The notes beneath the pieces are model-generated. The model saw only the letters and a list, made by a program, of their open reading frames with translations, was not told the origin of the DNA and did no database searches. Source: Kudoa neothunni (Eukaryota; Cnidaria). From it: DNA of 64,000 nucleotides. Shown one piece after another: positions 24,500 through 36,905 of the stretch. The stretch spans positions 9,672,001 through 9,736,000 of the forward strand of contig OZ199839.1 in NCBI GenBank assembly GCA_964304625.1, read 5' to 3'. Position numbers and translations under genes: made by a program. Numbering within the stretch: position 1 is the stretch's first letter; each line of letters opens with the position of its first letter.

Positions 24500-25081
24500 T
24501 ATAATTATTATGATTTATAACTTATATCTTATAATAATATCAATGGTTTTTGGAAGGTGATCATATTTATCCGATATAAATAGTTACTTTTTCATATGAT
24601 ATTATGTAATGAATGACTTTTTTGAGATTCTATAAGAAAAAAATACCCGTGGAATGAACTATTATATGTTATGCGTATTTTATATATTAGACAGAAAAAT
24701 ACAGGTTTGATAAAAGCTTTTTCATCTGATAGAGGCGTTCCTGGAACTGCAAAATATCAATCCTTACTTTCAAACTAACACGATAAATAGTGGAAGTGAG
24801 GTCTCTTATGGACCCCACTTCCGAAAGGAAGGGATACAGAGAGTTAAAGGAGACAAATACCTGCAAACAATAAAATACTTATATTTCCTTACCTTTTATC
24901 GAAAGAAAAATCTTTATTTCTCCAATTTTTTAAATTACGGAGATAAATTTACCTATTGACATCATAAAATAACTCTAAAATGAACTAATAACACAACATT
25001 GATGAATCGAAAACTAATATATTTCCCTAATTAATATCATCTAATCATAATCTATTCTGTTAATTAGTATGTAATTATAAT
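24500..25081. other. Intergenic, nothing recognised
   Basis: Between the Tc1-like element and the end of paralog 3. A GC-richer patch near 24795-24835 (gaggtctcttatggacccc) recalls piggyBac ends, but I find no partner. Confidence 0.5.
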
Positions 25082-28000
25082 TCATAAGTCGTAAGTAGCA
25101 TCCGTGGATAATTTTTTATAGATGCCGAAGCATATCACTACCAATAATGTTAGTATTATTGTGGTTAACGAATACAGTCTAAAAATAGTAGATACATACG
25201 CCGTCATATTTATATATTACATATATCTATTAACGTATCTAAAAAAAATATTACAAATAAATTCTGTATTTCTTTTACTTTTTTTTCACTTTTTCCAACT
25301 ATATACTTATCTTTACCTGTACTATCTATCCAGTTATAAGATTTAAGGTGTAGTAATTAAAATGAAATACTAAATTAGAATAAGCATAAACATGTATATT
25401 ATAATGGAATAGAATACCCCTTTTGAGCCATTCTTATGACTTTTCCAACAATGTCATCCACCTCAATATTTGTATATTCACTTCTGATCTGTTGTTCTTC
25501 AATTCATAACTAGTTTTAGTTTATTATTATAATTAAGTTACTAAAAGATTATTAATTTACAAAAATTAATTCATTTCAATTACCCACTCATCCTGGAAAC
25601 TTTAGTGTCTTTATAAATCAATAAGTATTATTATTAATTCATACACTTTTTATTTGAATGTAAAAAAATAATTTACACTGAATTTCATGTTTTTTATAGG
25701 TTGTAACATCCTTCACTTTTACCATTAGCACGTAGTCTTTTTCCTTTGAAAGACCGTTAATTTTGATCACACATTGATTAGCTGAGCAATCCTCGTCATC
25801 GTTACACCACGTAGCTAGTGATGTTGTCTGTTCGTTTAACGTTTTCTCGTGTAACAATAAGGGGCATTTTGAATCATTTTTTTGTCCATCGATTTGAATA
25901 GAAATTGTTAGGTCGCTCTTCTCTTTAGATGTATATGTAATCGTTAAATTACTTTTCACTAAAATATGTTTTATTAAATCCTAATAAACTTATAACAGCT
26001 TCAATATCGTAGGTTTTTTCTCTCTTGCCATCAGATGGTACCAAAAAAACTGTATAGTTTTGTTCTAGCGCTAGGTTAACAAGTTCGAAATTGGTGGAAC
26101 AACTGCCCTCACAGACTCCCATATCTTTGCACACTGCCATGTATTTCGGATGTGGATCTCCCTCTTTTTTAAGGTAGACCCTATAGATTGGAAGAGAATC
26201 ATCATCATGGAATGGGGTGATTGTAGCGGTATTGGGTGATATGACAGCTAGAGTATTGCTCTCAGTCAATTCACTCCCTCCTGCTATTTAATTTTAGATA
26301 TAAAATAAATATTATATAGTTACAGGTTCTAAATATCATCTTCTTAATATAAGTTCCAGTAATTCCAAGATTCTTAATTTCCACTGATAACAAATAATTT
26401 GTACCGGCTTCTAATTCAGCAATCGTGTATGACGCTTGACAGTTAGTAGAGCATTTATTGTTATTAGGACTACAAGTAGCTATCTCTTCGTTTGAGATAT
26501 AATTAGCCTTAGATATTTTAATAGTGCATTCTGGAGCTGTATCTGCATGCTTAATGCTTTCAAAGATATTAAGCCGAGTGAGTGTTATTTCTGACGCAGT
26601 AACTGCAGATAAATTAACGCCGGTATCACCCACTAAAATATATAAATTTCTAATATTAATTATTTTATTACTTTTATGGTATTGTTTGTATTCTGCTACG
26701 TCAAATCTTCGCTTTATAATTACACCAACTTTTTGATATTCCTCCGCTAAATTGATAAATCCATCTTGACATAGTTGATAGCAACCATCTTGTATATCCC
26801 CACACGCGTTTAGAGCAGTATCTACTTTATCTGAGCCATCTGAATTTACTTTAAATACCTTGATGTGACACATTTCATCATTGTAAGGGCCAGGAGAAAA
26901 GTTCAATTGAAGTTGGTTTCTTTTATTCGCGATACTTGAAACTGAATATATAACATGGGATTTTATTGGAATGCTACAGTTGAGGAAAGTAGTATTGGTA
27001 TAATATATTATTCCAGGCCATATTAATGTTGAAGTTATTTTGTAATAACTCATGAATTTGTCGATCGAGAAAGCAACGGACTTCGTTTCGACGTTGTTAG
27101 AATAATCTGATTTATTCAACGAATTTTTTTGTGGAACACTTGATGAATCACTTTTCAAGTCAGTACTCACTTCCCATTCAGTTTTGGAGTTCGACTTATA
27201 CGATAAACTAACCTTATTTCCAGTATGTCTAATTCTATATGTGTTTTCCAGTCGATAATCTGTGTAAAAATGTATAAATAAAATAATAATTTCCATATTT
27301 TTTAAAATATAATGTATGAAAAATACCCATTTTAATTGGGAAAACCGACCTATTTTTCCACGATTTTGCATCATCATCATTTGAACCATAACAAACTGAT
27401 ATATATCGGTCAATTTTTGAATTTAAATAATCAATCTCAACGGGACCAGACGTCTGACAATTAACAATGCAGTAATCTCTATTTGTGATAGTAAAGCAAA
27501 CTGGTTTATTGAATATAGGTGTTTCACCAAAACTTGATAATTTTATCACGCATTTGCTGCTTTCGGGGAAATTTGTAAGTAAAACGGAGAATTTCTCAAT
27601 ATCTTCACCATTTGCGGTAACAAATTTTTGCTGAAGTTTACCATGCCTGGAAAAAGCTAAAAATATATATTAACTAACGTATGACGAAATTTGTGATACC
27701 TGGAATAGGGAGTTTAACGGGTGATGACTTTCTATCCGCGTATATCATTAGTCTGTAATTGTACTTATTACTATACGAATTTGCATCGAATTGGATATCA
27801 TTGCAGTTTTTAAGACCATCTACAGTACATTCAACGCATGATTTTTGTATATTTGTTGGTGAAACTACATTAAATAAATAATATAACGCGAGATAAAGAA
27901 TTACATTCATCTGTTTCATGTTTATATAACTGATAATAACACTTAGTACTAGCGGCATCCTGAATATCAGATTTAGGAGTTATTATAAGATTATTCTTTG

Positions 28001-28385
28001 TAGTCTCTCCAGAAATTCCAAAATCAATTTTATTGCCATCTATTATAAATGTGTTAAATTTAGATAAATTATATCACTTGTTTGCTTGTTCAGCACTTCT
28101 AAAACATTATAATTTCCACTGGGTACAATTTTAATATCGTAGCTAACGCCAGAGTAAAGTCCAATAAGGTTAACCGGTGTGTTGCAAGTGTTTACACACA
28201 ATACATCGTTGGTACATATAGCTGGATAATAAACATTCTTTGAATCATTATTTTTTACGTAGATAGTGCAGGTGGCTGAGGACGCGGATGTGCTAGGAGT
28301 GAAAGAAAATCCATCTGCAGTCGGTGTAACCCCTACTTCTCCAGTTGAAAGTGTTGATGATTGAGCTGTATAAAGTTTATTACAA

Positions 28386-28420
<35 letters not shown>

Positions 28421-29729
28421 TAATGAATACTTGTTTTGTGATAAAAAAATTTTCTTGGAGAATAACCTGGTATATTTGTTATTTTTATCATAATATCATT
28501 ATGTAAATGAGTTGGATTCGGTGCTATATCCATCTCAGCGAAAACACAGGATGAAGGGTTAGTAACAGCTTTCCTTTCATCTTCATTTACCAATGGAGCA
28601 TACACATTCCAATAGGTCAACGAACATGACACAACTGGTGTGCCGCTAACTTCTCCACCATCTGCATTTTTATTATTAGCGCTAATATCAATTTTTATGT
28701 TGTTGCCTGATGTTATCACAGTTACATCATTTCCATGCTTCACTAAATAATAGAATTATGATTTTGTATAAGATTAATATATTACATATGTAGATATTGT
28801 TTTGGTAGCCAACAGTAGGTAGCATTCCCAGCTTTAAGACACGAATTTTGACTGCTTTTACGCTGTCTGAGATATTTTCAAAAGTCACATTATTACACAT
28901 ACTGTATAAACAGTTTCCTTTATTTTCACAAGTATTAGAAAAAAAATTATTTGAAGAAGACGCGGTTGCGTCTAACAATTCAAACGTACAAATCTCAGAT
29001 GGGCTTTTATTTACCAATTTTATTGTAAGCTTTTTATTTTCAACATTGGATAATTCGTAATAAAATCTACTAAAAACTGGTGCATTGTTCTTAACAAATT
29101 CGTTGTCGTAAAAATAATGGAAGTCGAAATGTTGTGGGCAGCTGATATAATAATCTTTAACTAATTCATCGAATTGAATTGAGTAGCTGCCAAAATCAGA
29201 ACATGAATCAACCTCATTTTGTGGTATTCTGTTCTGTTCTAGATTGTCTTTGTATACTTTGCAATTTAACGAACACTTATTAGATCCCAATTTTATGTTA
29301 TCTTTATAAAGTGATGCGATGTAAGTTATTTCCTCATAATCATCTTTAAAGAATTATATCTATATATCAACTATGAATTACCTATGAAGTACGAATAAAC
29401 TTTTCCATTTCTGAATTGGACCGTTTGTTTGGTTGCTCCTGCTGGCTCTGGTGGTTTTTCAACAACGCTTTCGGTTACCTCTTCCCCTTCTGTAGGTTTA
29501 TGAGGTTCGGATGATGAAGGAACATCGATTTCCTTAGAATCTTCGTAAGTATAAGAAATATAATTAAGCTTATGATAATTATAAAGGCTAATGACGGACT
29601 CTTCATTTAGTGTGCTGCATTGTTTTTGAAATACGGAGTTGCTTTCTCCGACATCTTCATAACCTAATAAATCATTTTTGGACCTTTTTATTGTACATTG
29701 TTTCTTATTTGCCTCTGAAGGGATATCTT
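25082..29729 (-). CDS. Paralog 3: modular membrane protein, exons 7 to the end; 5' exons missing at a gap
   Basis: Reading leftward from the gap: exon 7 (to about 29395, linker SSSEPHKPTEGEEVTES), exon 8 (about 28785-29341), exon 9 (about 28442-28737), exon 10 (about 28076-28363), exons 11-13 (about 27900-28040, 27705-27870, 27322-27655), exon 14 (about 26679-27258), exon 15 (about 26323-26638), exon 16 (about 25983-26276) and exon 17 (about 25674-25957). The EEQQIRSEY segment follows near 25490, then a transmembrane exon (TIILTLLVVICFGIY) with tail YKKLSTDATYDL; the stop is at 25082-25084. All the exons are open. Exons 1-6 are not found beyond the gap, so it is truncated or misjoined. Exon 8 is closest to paralog 6, while exons 16-17 and their intron are closest to paralog 2. 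An (AT)n run sits in the intron near 28390-28417. Confidence 0.75.
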
Positions 29730-29929
29730 NNNNNNNNNNNNNNNNNNNNNNNNNNNNNNNNNNNNNNNNNNNNNNNNNNNNNNNNNNNNNNNNNNNNNNN
29801 NNNNNNNNNNNNNNNNNNNNNNNNNNNNNNNNNNNNNNNNNNNNNNNNNNNNNNNNNNNNNNNNNNNNNNNNNNNNNNNNNNNNNNNNNNNNNNNNNNNN
29901 NNNNNNNNNNNNNNNNNNNNNNNNNNNNN
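29730..29929. other. Assembly gap (200 N)
   Basis: Exactly 200 N, probably a fixed-size scaffold gap. It lies inside exon 7 of paralog 3, whose preceding exons do not resume on the far side. Confidence 0.95.
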
Positions 29930-31047
29930 TTCCCCCACGAAGACTAATTATTTAATTAATAATAAATTTTTGTAATTAAGGATAGATTAAAATATAATGT
30001 AGAAGCATCGATTTTAGTAAATGGAATTTGATTTTGATAATATTTAATTAAACCATTTTTGATGAAATTCTCATTGGTTTTTTTAACTTGGTTATGGTTA
30101 TATGTGAGAAAAAGAAAGATAATTGTGTGTTATTATTTTTTACATATATTCAAGGAATTTTGAAAAAAAGGGAAAAATTTTTATCTATAAAAATATTAAT
30201 TTTTTTAATATAATTTATATGAGATAAATATTATTTTAAATGATTAGATTTAATATGTGAAGTTAAAAAATTTTTCAGACTGAAAAAGGTATATTCAACA
30301 TAGGCAGCTAATCCTTTCTGCTCTGGTAATAATTACGTGTTTAATATTAAGATGCTGATTTAAACCTTTTAATTTACATTATATAACTTCAGAATAGCTA
30401 CTTGGCTCTTTTTGTTTAATTTGGTCATTTTTTGAATTCATCCTTTATAGAATTGAAAGTAATATCGAATAAAAACTGTCTTTTAATAATGTCTATATAC
30501 ATAATAAATTATTTCCCACAGTATTTTTAGAATATATAACAATTATTATTGTATCGTTAAAACCTAAAGCCTTCAAAAATAAATAATATCATACGACTAG
30601 ATTAAATTAGTTTTAGAATTAATAATAGCTTAAAAGGTGGAATTATTATTTATAAAATGAGTTTTTTATTTTTTGGAATCAGTTAACTAAACAATTTTAT
30701 TTCCAAAAGAAACAATATTTATAATTATTAATTTTGTCAAGCTAAAGTATGTTGCTACTTAGTATACGTTACTATCGGCCTATCACAAACAAAAACATAC
30801 GTTCGTTATTTAATAGGATAAATTCATAATTAAAACTTCTTAAAATAAAAAAGAAAATTAATCAATTTAAATTGTATAATTTTGAAATCAATTTTGTTAA
30901 ATTATATATGAAGGAATAAATGAATTTGGGGTGAGTTTTCTTGTTCTTAAAAAATAATTTGCTGGAAATATAAATTTTTCCATTCATTATTCATCTGATT
31001 CTAATTCAGTATAAACTACTTTATGTTGATTTCATTTTATAAATTAA
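29930..31047. other. AT-rich stretch, nothing recognised
   Basis: No exon of the modular family, no transposon ends and no plausible ORF that I can support. Confidence 0.6.
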
Positions 31048-32489
31048 CCTTCCCTGTACTTAGCGCGTGGCCATTACGCGGAAGCCGATGGGGTCATTTT
31101 TGACCATAGATAAAAACAACCTTAAAAGCTTTGAATTTTTATCAGATTAACACTCAGCACATCTTCCAACATATTTTTACGCTATAAAAAGGTAAATTGG
31201 ATTCTAATTTTTAGTTTTTGATGCTAATCGTGAGCACGTCCAAGTAGATCAGTTACCTCCAATTTAATTAGATTCTTAATACCCAAATCCATTATAGATT
31301 AATGTGAGTCACAAAAACAAAAATACTCTACGAATTAATCAATTAAAAATTAAAATAAGCTGAAATGAAGTGGGAACATGACCTCGCCCGAAAGGACGAT
31401 GTGACAAAAAACACTGTATTGAGATGTCGTTGCGTTGAAAATTGATTTTTCATTATTATGTCGAATTTTAAAAATATTTGAGGTAATATGAAAAATATAG
31501 GTATTTTTCTAAGACGTTGGAAGGTATTATTATTGTTATAAACAGTATACGGTTGAACATATTTTTGATTATACTTCACCATTTAATTTTTTTCTGACTT
31601 TTCAATTAAAATATATAATAAAATATAGCCGATTTTACTAAGTTAACTGCAAGACTCACCAATTCGTAGGAATCGTGTGTCTTAAAATTTCACAATTAAA
31701 TTAACGCTTAATTTTATAAATGTACTGAAAAATCTCCATCGAACAGATTTTACACTAATAATAATAAATTTATATGAGAAAACTGTTCGAGTCATTTATT
31801 ACATGAGATAACTTACTTTTACTTGGCATGATGTGGGCAAATAAATTTACAGCAATTAGAACAAGATAACGTGGGCTTTTTATCCTTGGTCCCTGGTAAG
31901 TGAAAACATCAGTTACGATATTTTTTTCTTGAAGCAGCAAAATCATCTTTACAGGAAATTTTCAGATTCTGATATTTTAAAATTAGAATCATCACCGGAA
32001 TTTGAGTTAAGATTATTTTGTATAAGTTATTCGTTATCGTCGTATGTATTATTCGAGATCATATTGTTTGATAATTAGTAAATATTATTTTTAATAGACA
32101 AGTTAATATAAAAACATTAAGAAAATTACGTTTCATTAACACAGAAGGAATGTTAATCTCATTACAGCTTAGCTAGAAACGAAATTGCATTTTTTTGAAA
32201 TATATAAATAAATCTATTAAAATTTTATTCTGTAACTTCAAAAAATCAATAAAAATTGATATATTTGTACTTTGTTGTTGAATAATAATGCAAAAAATAA
32301 TCTTTCCTCATAATACGTATGGCATAGTTATTTTTTTGAATGCTCAAAACGAACTAAAATTTGTTCAGTTTAAAATGCATAGTTTCATCTGGGTATTCCT
32401 AGATGCATTAATTATTAAGATTAGAATTCTTGGAGTTAAAAGCAAAATAGTTCAAGTGAGGTCACAAATGACCCCATTTCGGACCGGGA
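31048..32489 (-). mobile_element. piggyBac-related element, copy 3 (rearranged, incomplete)
   Basis: The left end follows TTAA (31044-31047) and starts CCTTCCCTGTACTTAGCGCG, with 'gatggggtcatttttgacc' nearby. The right part holds 'ggtcacaaatgaccccattt' and ends near 'ggaccgggaag' (32489) without a clean TTAA. A minus-strand tail at about 31825-31890 reads KDKKPTLSCSNCCKFICPHH followed by AK and a stop, a piggyBac C-terminal cysteine domain. It lies about 780 bases from the left end, so DNA has been gained or rearranged there, and most of the core is missing. Confidence 0.65.
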
Positions 32490-32712
32490 AGATTATTAAG
32501 GAAATTAATATCAAAAAATTCATTTTATTGATTTTTGCATTGGAATTTAATTAAATTTAAAAAATATTAAAATAATACGATTTTATGTTAAGATATAAAT
32601 TTAAAGAAAGCCCACAATTGAAAATTGAAATGTAAAATTAATAATTTCAATATGTCGTAAAAAATTAATGCAATGTAAGTTCCGTTTTCATATTAATCAG
32701 ATAAGGAGGGAA
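32490..32712. other. Short spacer after paralog 4
   Basis: AT-rich, nothing recognised. Confidence 0.5.
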
Positions 32713-34613
32713 CTAATTGACTTCATAATAGGATCTTTTAGCTCTGAACAGACACCACAGCAGAATGGCCCCAATAATTATAAGGGAAAAAATAATTGAA
32801 AAAACCGAAATCAAAATTCTAAATATATTATTAAAAAAACCTCAAATATATTTTACATTTCTCTTCGGTGGGAACTACAAAAATAAATAATTACTTAGTC
32901 CTAATAACAACAAAAAATTAATTACGGTCCTAATTTTGGATTTGAATCGACACGTTCACCTAAATATGAAATGATAAATTTTACTCAGATTAATTTACTT
33001 TGTCCATTAATAATTGTATATCCATGAATATCTTCATCGCTCAAATAGTATACGGTCAAATTGTAGCTTTTCTTAGTATCAATACCAGTAATGCTAAAGT
33101 TGCTACACGGTGGAATGCCGACCTCACAGCCTGATCGACTCGCTTTTAAACATTGTTTTACCACAGTAGATGTGAAAGAATTATGTATGGTTAATATCCA
33201 ATAACATTTAGATTGTGTTTGTGTAATATTTTTTGGAAGCAGAGCTTTGACATTTAGTTGTTTTTTATCCCAGTAAGCGATTACGTTTATCTTTTTCGGA
33301 TCTATCATATAAATTTGTGTAAAGATAATAAATTTTTCTGATTATTAAAATAACATATACAATAATTAAGAATATATATTTTTTTATAGTACCTTGAGGA
33401 ATTGTAACGCATTTTGGATCCGATAAATCAATTAGAGGTTTCACACATACGAAATACTCTTTGGAACGATAGAACGGATCAACGAAATCAAAACTCTCAC
33501 ATGAGGGTACTTCAGAACATTTTTTTATTTCTCCCTCCATAGAACCAACTGTGAAGGTATATTTGCTGGCATTTTTTGGTTTTAAAATATTCTCGTTATC
33601 GATACAAGCATACAGCAGTTTGTATCCAATGATATGTTCCACAAAAACATTATAATGACATTTAAAATTAGATGCTAGGGAATATTGGAATTTTCCATCA
33701 ATCTTGATATGCCCACCAATGTCAGTGGTAATAAATTGATAACTGCCATCAACTAGGAATTAAGATTATTATTTTTAATCATAATCCAACTAGAATATGG
33801 AATACCAGGTATAATAATGTCACGATATACGTGACGAAAAAGTATTTTAATTTTGTAATCTGCAGTAGGAACTATTCCAGTAATTGTGTAATTATTATTG
33901 AATAATCCACGACAAGAATAAAGGTTAGCACATGTTGCCTCATAGAATAGATCGCTTTCCATCAAGCTCACAAATATGGCACATGTAGAATCCCATGGGC
34001 TTTTCTTACGTCCCTGGAAATTACCACTGAAGGTTATACTATTGTTATTATAAATTTTGGATAAGTTATAATCGTCTATTTGATAAGGACTATCTTTATG
34101 TATATATTTAAAATAATGTTAATATATTTAAAAAATATACTTGTCTTGAAGAATACGTGTTCAACATGTAAAATATTTCGATTAACAATCAGATCAATTG
34201 ATATTGAATAAAATGTCCCTGGTAGTAAATCGATATATTTAGTAGAATTACAAATATTTTGGCATCCATTTAAACTTTCACATGTAGCTTTTCCATAGTA
34301 TTGTGATAGACGTGAATGGCTCCCTCGTAATCGTGAACGACAAGCATCGAACCGCATATGGTATAGGTGGCTATAGGAAAGAAATAAATTTTTGTTTAAA
34401 ACAACGCTGTTTTTAGTGATATCCATTATTAGATCAATGTCGGGAGTTTCGTAGGTTTTAAAAACTATAAAATGATGATGGTAACTTTAACATAATGGAA
34501 ACTGAAAAATCATACCAAACTTTTTTCCAATATATCCGGAATTGTTATCGCTGAGATTATGATGTCTTGTTCTAATAATAATTTCAACTCTTTTAAATAA
34601 ATCGAAATCAAGC
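32713..34613 (-). CDS. Paralog 4: divergent modular membrane protein, C-terminal part
   Basis: Exons read leftward from the gap: about 34517-34613, about 34140-34450 (ATCESLNGCQNICNSTKYID, LLPGTFYSISIDLIV), about 33810-34077 (SLMESDLFYEATCANLYSCR), about 33392-33755 (AKYTFTV-like module with KKCSEVPSCESFDF) and about 33000-33308 (SKCYWILTI, CLKASRSGCEVGIPPC, SYNLTVYYLS). Membrane-proximal tiny exons and a last exon follow, giving the helix SVFSIIFSLIIIGAILLWCL and tail RAKRSYYEVN. The stop is at 32713-32715. All are open. The layout and cysteine spacing match the last modules of the other paralogs, but sequence identity is low, so it is an old or fast-evolving member. The 5' half is lost in the gap at 34614. 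I infer a type I surface protein. Confidence 0.75.
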
Positions 34614-34813
34614 NNNNNNNNNNNNNNNNNNNNNNNNNNNNNNNNNNNNNNNNNNNNNNNNNNNNNNNNNNNNNNNNNNNNNNNNNNNNNNNNNNNNNNN
34701 NNNNNNNNNNNNNNNNNNNNNNNNNNNNNNNNNNNNNNNNNNNNNNNNNNNNNNNNNNNNNNNNNNNNNNNNNNNNNNNNNNNNNNNNNNNNNNNNNNNN
34801 NNNNNNNNNNNNN
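34614..34813. other. Assembly gap (200 N)
   Basis: Exactly 200 N between paralog 4 and piggyBac copy 2. It removes the 5' part of the gene and one end of the transposon. Confidence 0.95.
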
Positions 34814-36120
34814 ATAATATGACAAGTTTGTTTTTTTCGAAGTGTATGTATGACAGCAACGTAAAATCGTTGGTAAAGTCGAATATGGATGAATATAGCT
34901 CTTTTGTCTTCGAAAATAGAAATTCCGAAGGAATCTCCTTTTTATTTTTTCTAATAGTACCACATGCAGTGATACCACGTTTCAATAATTCTTCGAAGAG
35001 AGGAACTGAGGTAAATCAATTATCTACCGTAATGTTTCTACCAGAACCTAAAATCGGTTCTACCAATCGCAGTACTAAACATTAGGTGAGTTGTCAATTT
35101 TATGAATGCCAACATTTTGAGCACCTAAGAATACCTCAATATTTAAGGTATAAAATGTTTTAGCATCAGCCGTATTAACGATGTTTATAACATATTTTAC
35201 AGGTTTTAGAGGCATGGATTGATTAAAAATACAGTTGCCTCTAAACCCCCAAAGCATTTCGTCAATTGTTAAATATTCGGTTGGAGTATAATATTTTAAG
35301 AAATTAGATTTTATGCGGCTAATAACATCTCTAATTTTAAATGATCTATCATTAGAGGACGCCAATGGTATTGACGAATCATTCGTAAAACGTAGACAAC
35401 GTTTCAATAACTTAAATCTATTTTGGCCGAATACTTTGTTGCAAATGGGAAATCCAAAGATATCATCTGCCCAGAGTTCATTCATATTAGTTAAATTAGC
35501 TTTTTTTACGCCAAGAAAATAATGTAAACCTATAAACGTTTTTAATTCACATAAATTAAATTCAACGCAATCTCTTTTTCGTTAGAAATTTTTTATTTTT
35601 TTAGTTGGTCATTTGTAAAATGTAGTGTCTTACAGTATTTCGTCTATAATAAATAAGCTCCATATCTCAGACTCCGTATTAACATTATCAGAAAGATTGA
35701 TTTGATGTTTTTCTTGAATAATATCATGTCTTCTTTTTTTACCAAACAAACCGACTGGATTAGGCGACCATTCATAATTCTTCCCATGTAATGTTTCCTT
35801 ATTAATTATTAATATTTGAACAGTCAACAATCAATTCATCATCGCTAATGTCTTTTGACATATCAGAGTCAGATATATCACTGTTTTCTGATAGTATGTT
35901 ATTCAAAAAGGGGTCAAAGCTATGTCTCCGAATCCAACGAAAACGTATCACTGCTATCACAATGTAAAAAACTTTCAAAATCCATATCTGATAAATCTAT
36001 ACTTTTCGTAAAAAATATGCGAATAAAATTAATTATGAGTCACTAGCTTAAACCAAAAAAATATTACAGCTATATTAAAACCACGTGGGTCCTAAAAGAC
36101 CCCACGCGTGCTCCGGAAGT
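34814..36120 (-). mobile_element. piggyBac element, copy 2 (one end in a gap)
   Basis: Nearly the same sequence as 21080-22365. The right end (ctccggaagt, 36120) is followed by TTAA (36121-36124). The other end is hidden by the gap. Subterminal 'gggtcctaaaagacccc' is a short palindrome also present in degenerate form in copy 1. It inserted into repeat X: the sequence from 36121 on continues X from about position 8316 of copy 1. Confidence 0.9.
34820..36000 (-). pseudogene. piggyBac transposase remnant (copy 2)
   Basis: Fragments match copy 1: MNELWADDIFGFPICNKVFG with TIDEMLWGFRGNC (35075-35485), a stretch with LKRGITACGTIRKNKKEIPS (34819-34990) and the acidic N-terminus (about 35830-35990). 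The copy-1 segment with VDKWFTSVP corresponds to about 35000, where the K of copy 1 reads N here. The C-terminal third is lost in the gap. Frame breaks are of the same kind as in copy 1. Confidence 0.8.
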
Positions 36121-36905
36121 TTAATGAATTATTACATCTTAAGGAAGTGTTGTGTAACAAATAAATTATTTTCTGTTCTCAAAAGATGTAGGATTAAGAC
36201 TTAGTAATCAAGATAATTTAATATATATTGATATCTATAAATTTCATAAAATTAATTAACATGCTCAATAAAATAAAACTAAAATTTTTTATCATACTTA
36301 TTAGTTGGATTTTGCATTGAAAAAGTATTAATATTTTACTGGTAAAGCTCTGACTTTCATTAATCATAAATCGTCGTTTTGAGATCTATAACCGTAGATA
36401 ACATCTTATAATTTTGTTCATTTCAAATAAATTAGAGCATCATTAATAGAAATAGTAAATTTTTTAAATCTTTTGTGGTTATTTGTAATTAAAAATGGAT
36501 TCTTTATTATCCAAAATCCTATTTAAAGATGATAAAGAATTAAAGTTATAATAATTCAGAATTTTAGTTGTTCTATTTTTTCCATTTGATATTCTTTCAA
36601 AATATGTCATTGAATCCATTTTATCTTTCAATGAACGAAGCTGTTTGGTTCTCTTCAAGTGCACACGACCGATCATTTTACCATCTTTATTCTTAAGCTT
36701 AATGTCCATGAGCCGTAAATTTGAGTTATTCTTATTTAAAGCGATTTAAAACAAAAACTAAGGTTTTAATAATTCATTATAATTGTTATCCTTTAAATAG
36801 ATTGATTTTCATTTGTAACATTAATGTTTAAGTCATTAAATCATGGCAGGGGCTCATGAGTAGTAGAGGGAACGAGCCGTCACCTACTGTATTTGTTTAT
36901 ATAGA
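36121..36905 (+). repeat. Repeat X, copy 2 (cut by piggyBac insertion)
   Basis: Matches 8316-9125 in direct orientation, including the minus-sense reading (36479-36709, HLKRTKQLRSLKDKMDSM) and the end 'gccgtcacctactgta'. The 5' part that should lie left of the piggyBac is not visible because of the gap. Confidence 0.8.

Noticed and set aside
24790-24840. Possible lone piggyBac end (gaggtctcttatggacccc)
   Set aside because: No TTAA-flanked partner end or coding remnant could be found nearby.
26524-26736. Opposite-strand readings over modular exons (also at 44105-44365, 39183-39404, 12237-12440 and 1784-1990)
   Set aside because: Mirror shadows of well-supported exons that recur because the exons are paralogous.
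28386-28420. (AT)n run
   Set aside because: Simple microsatellite in an intron; no further meaning seen.
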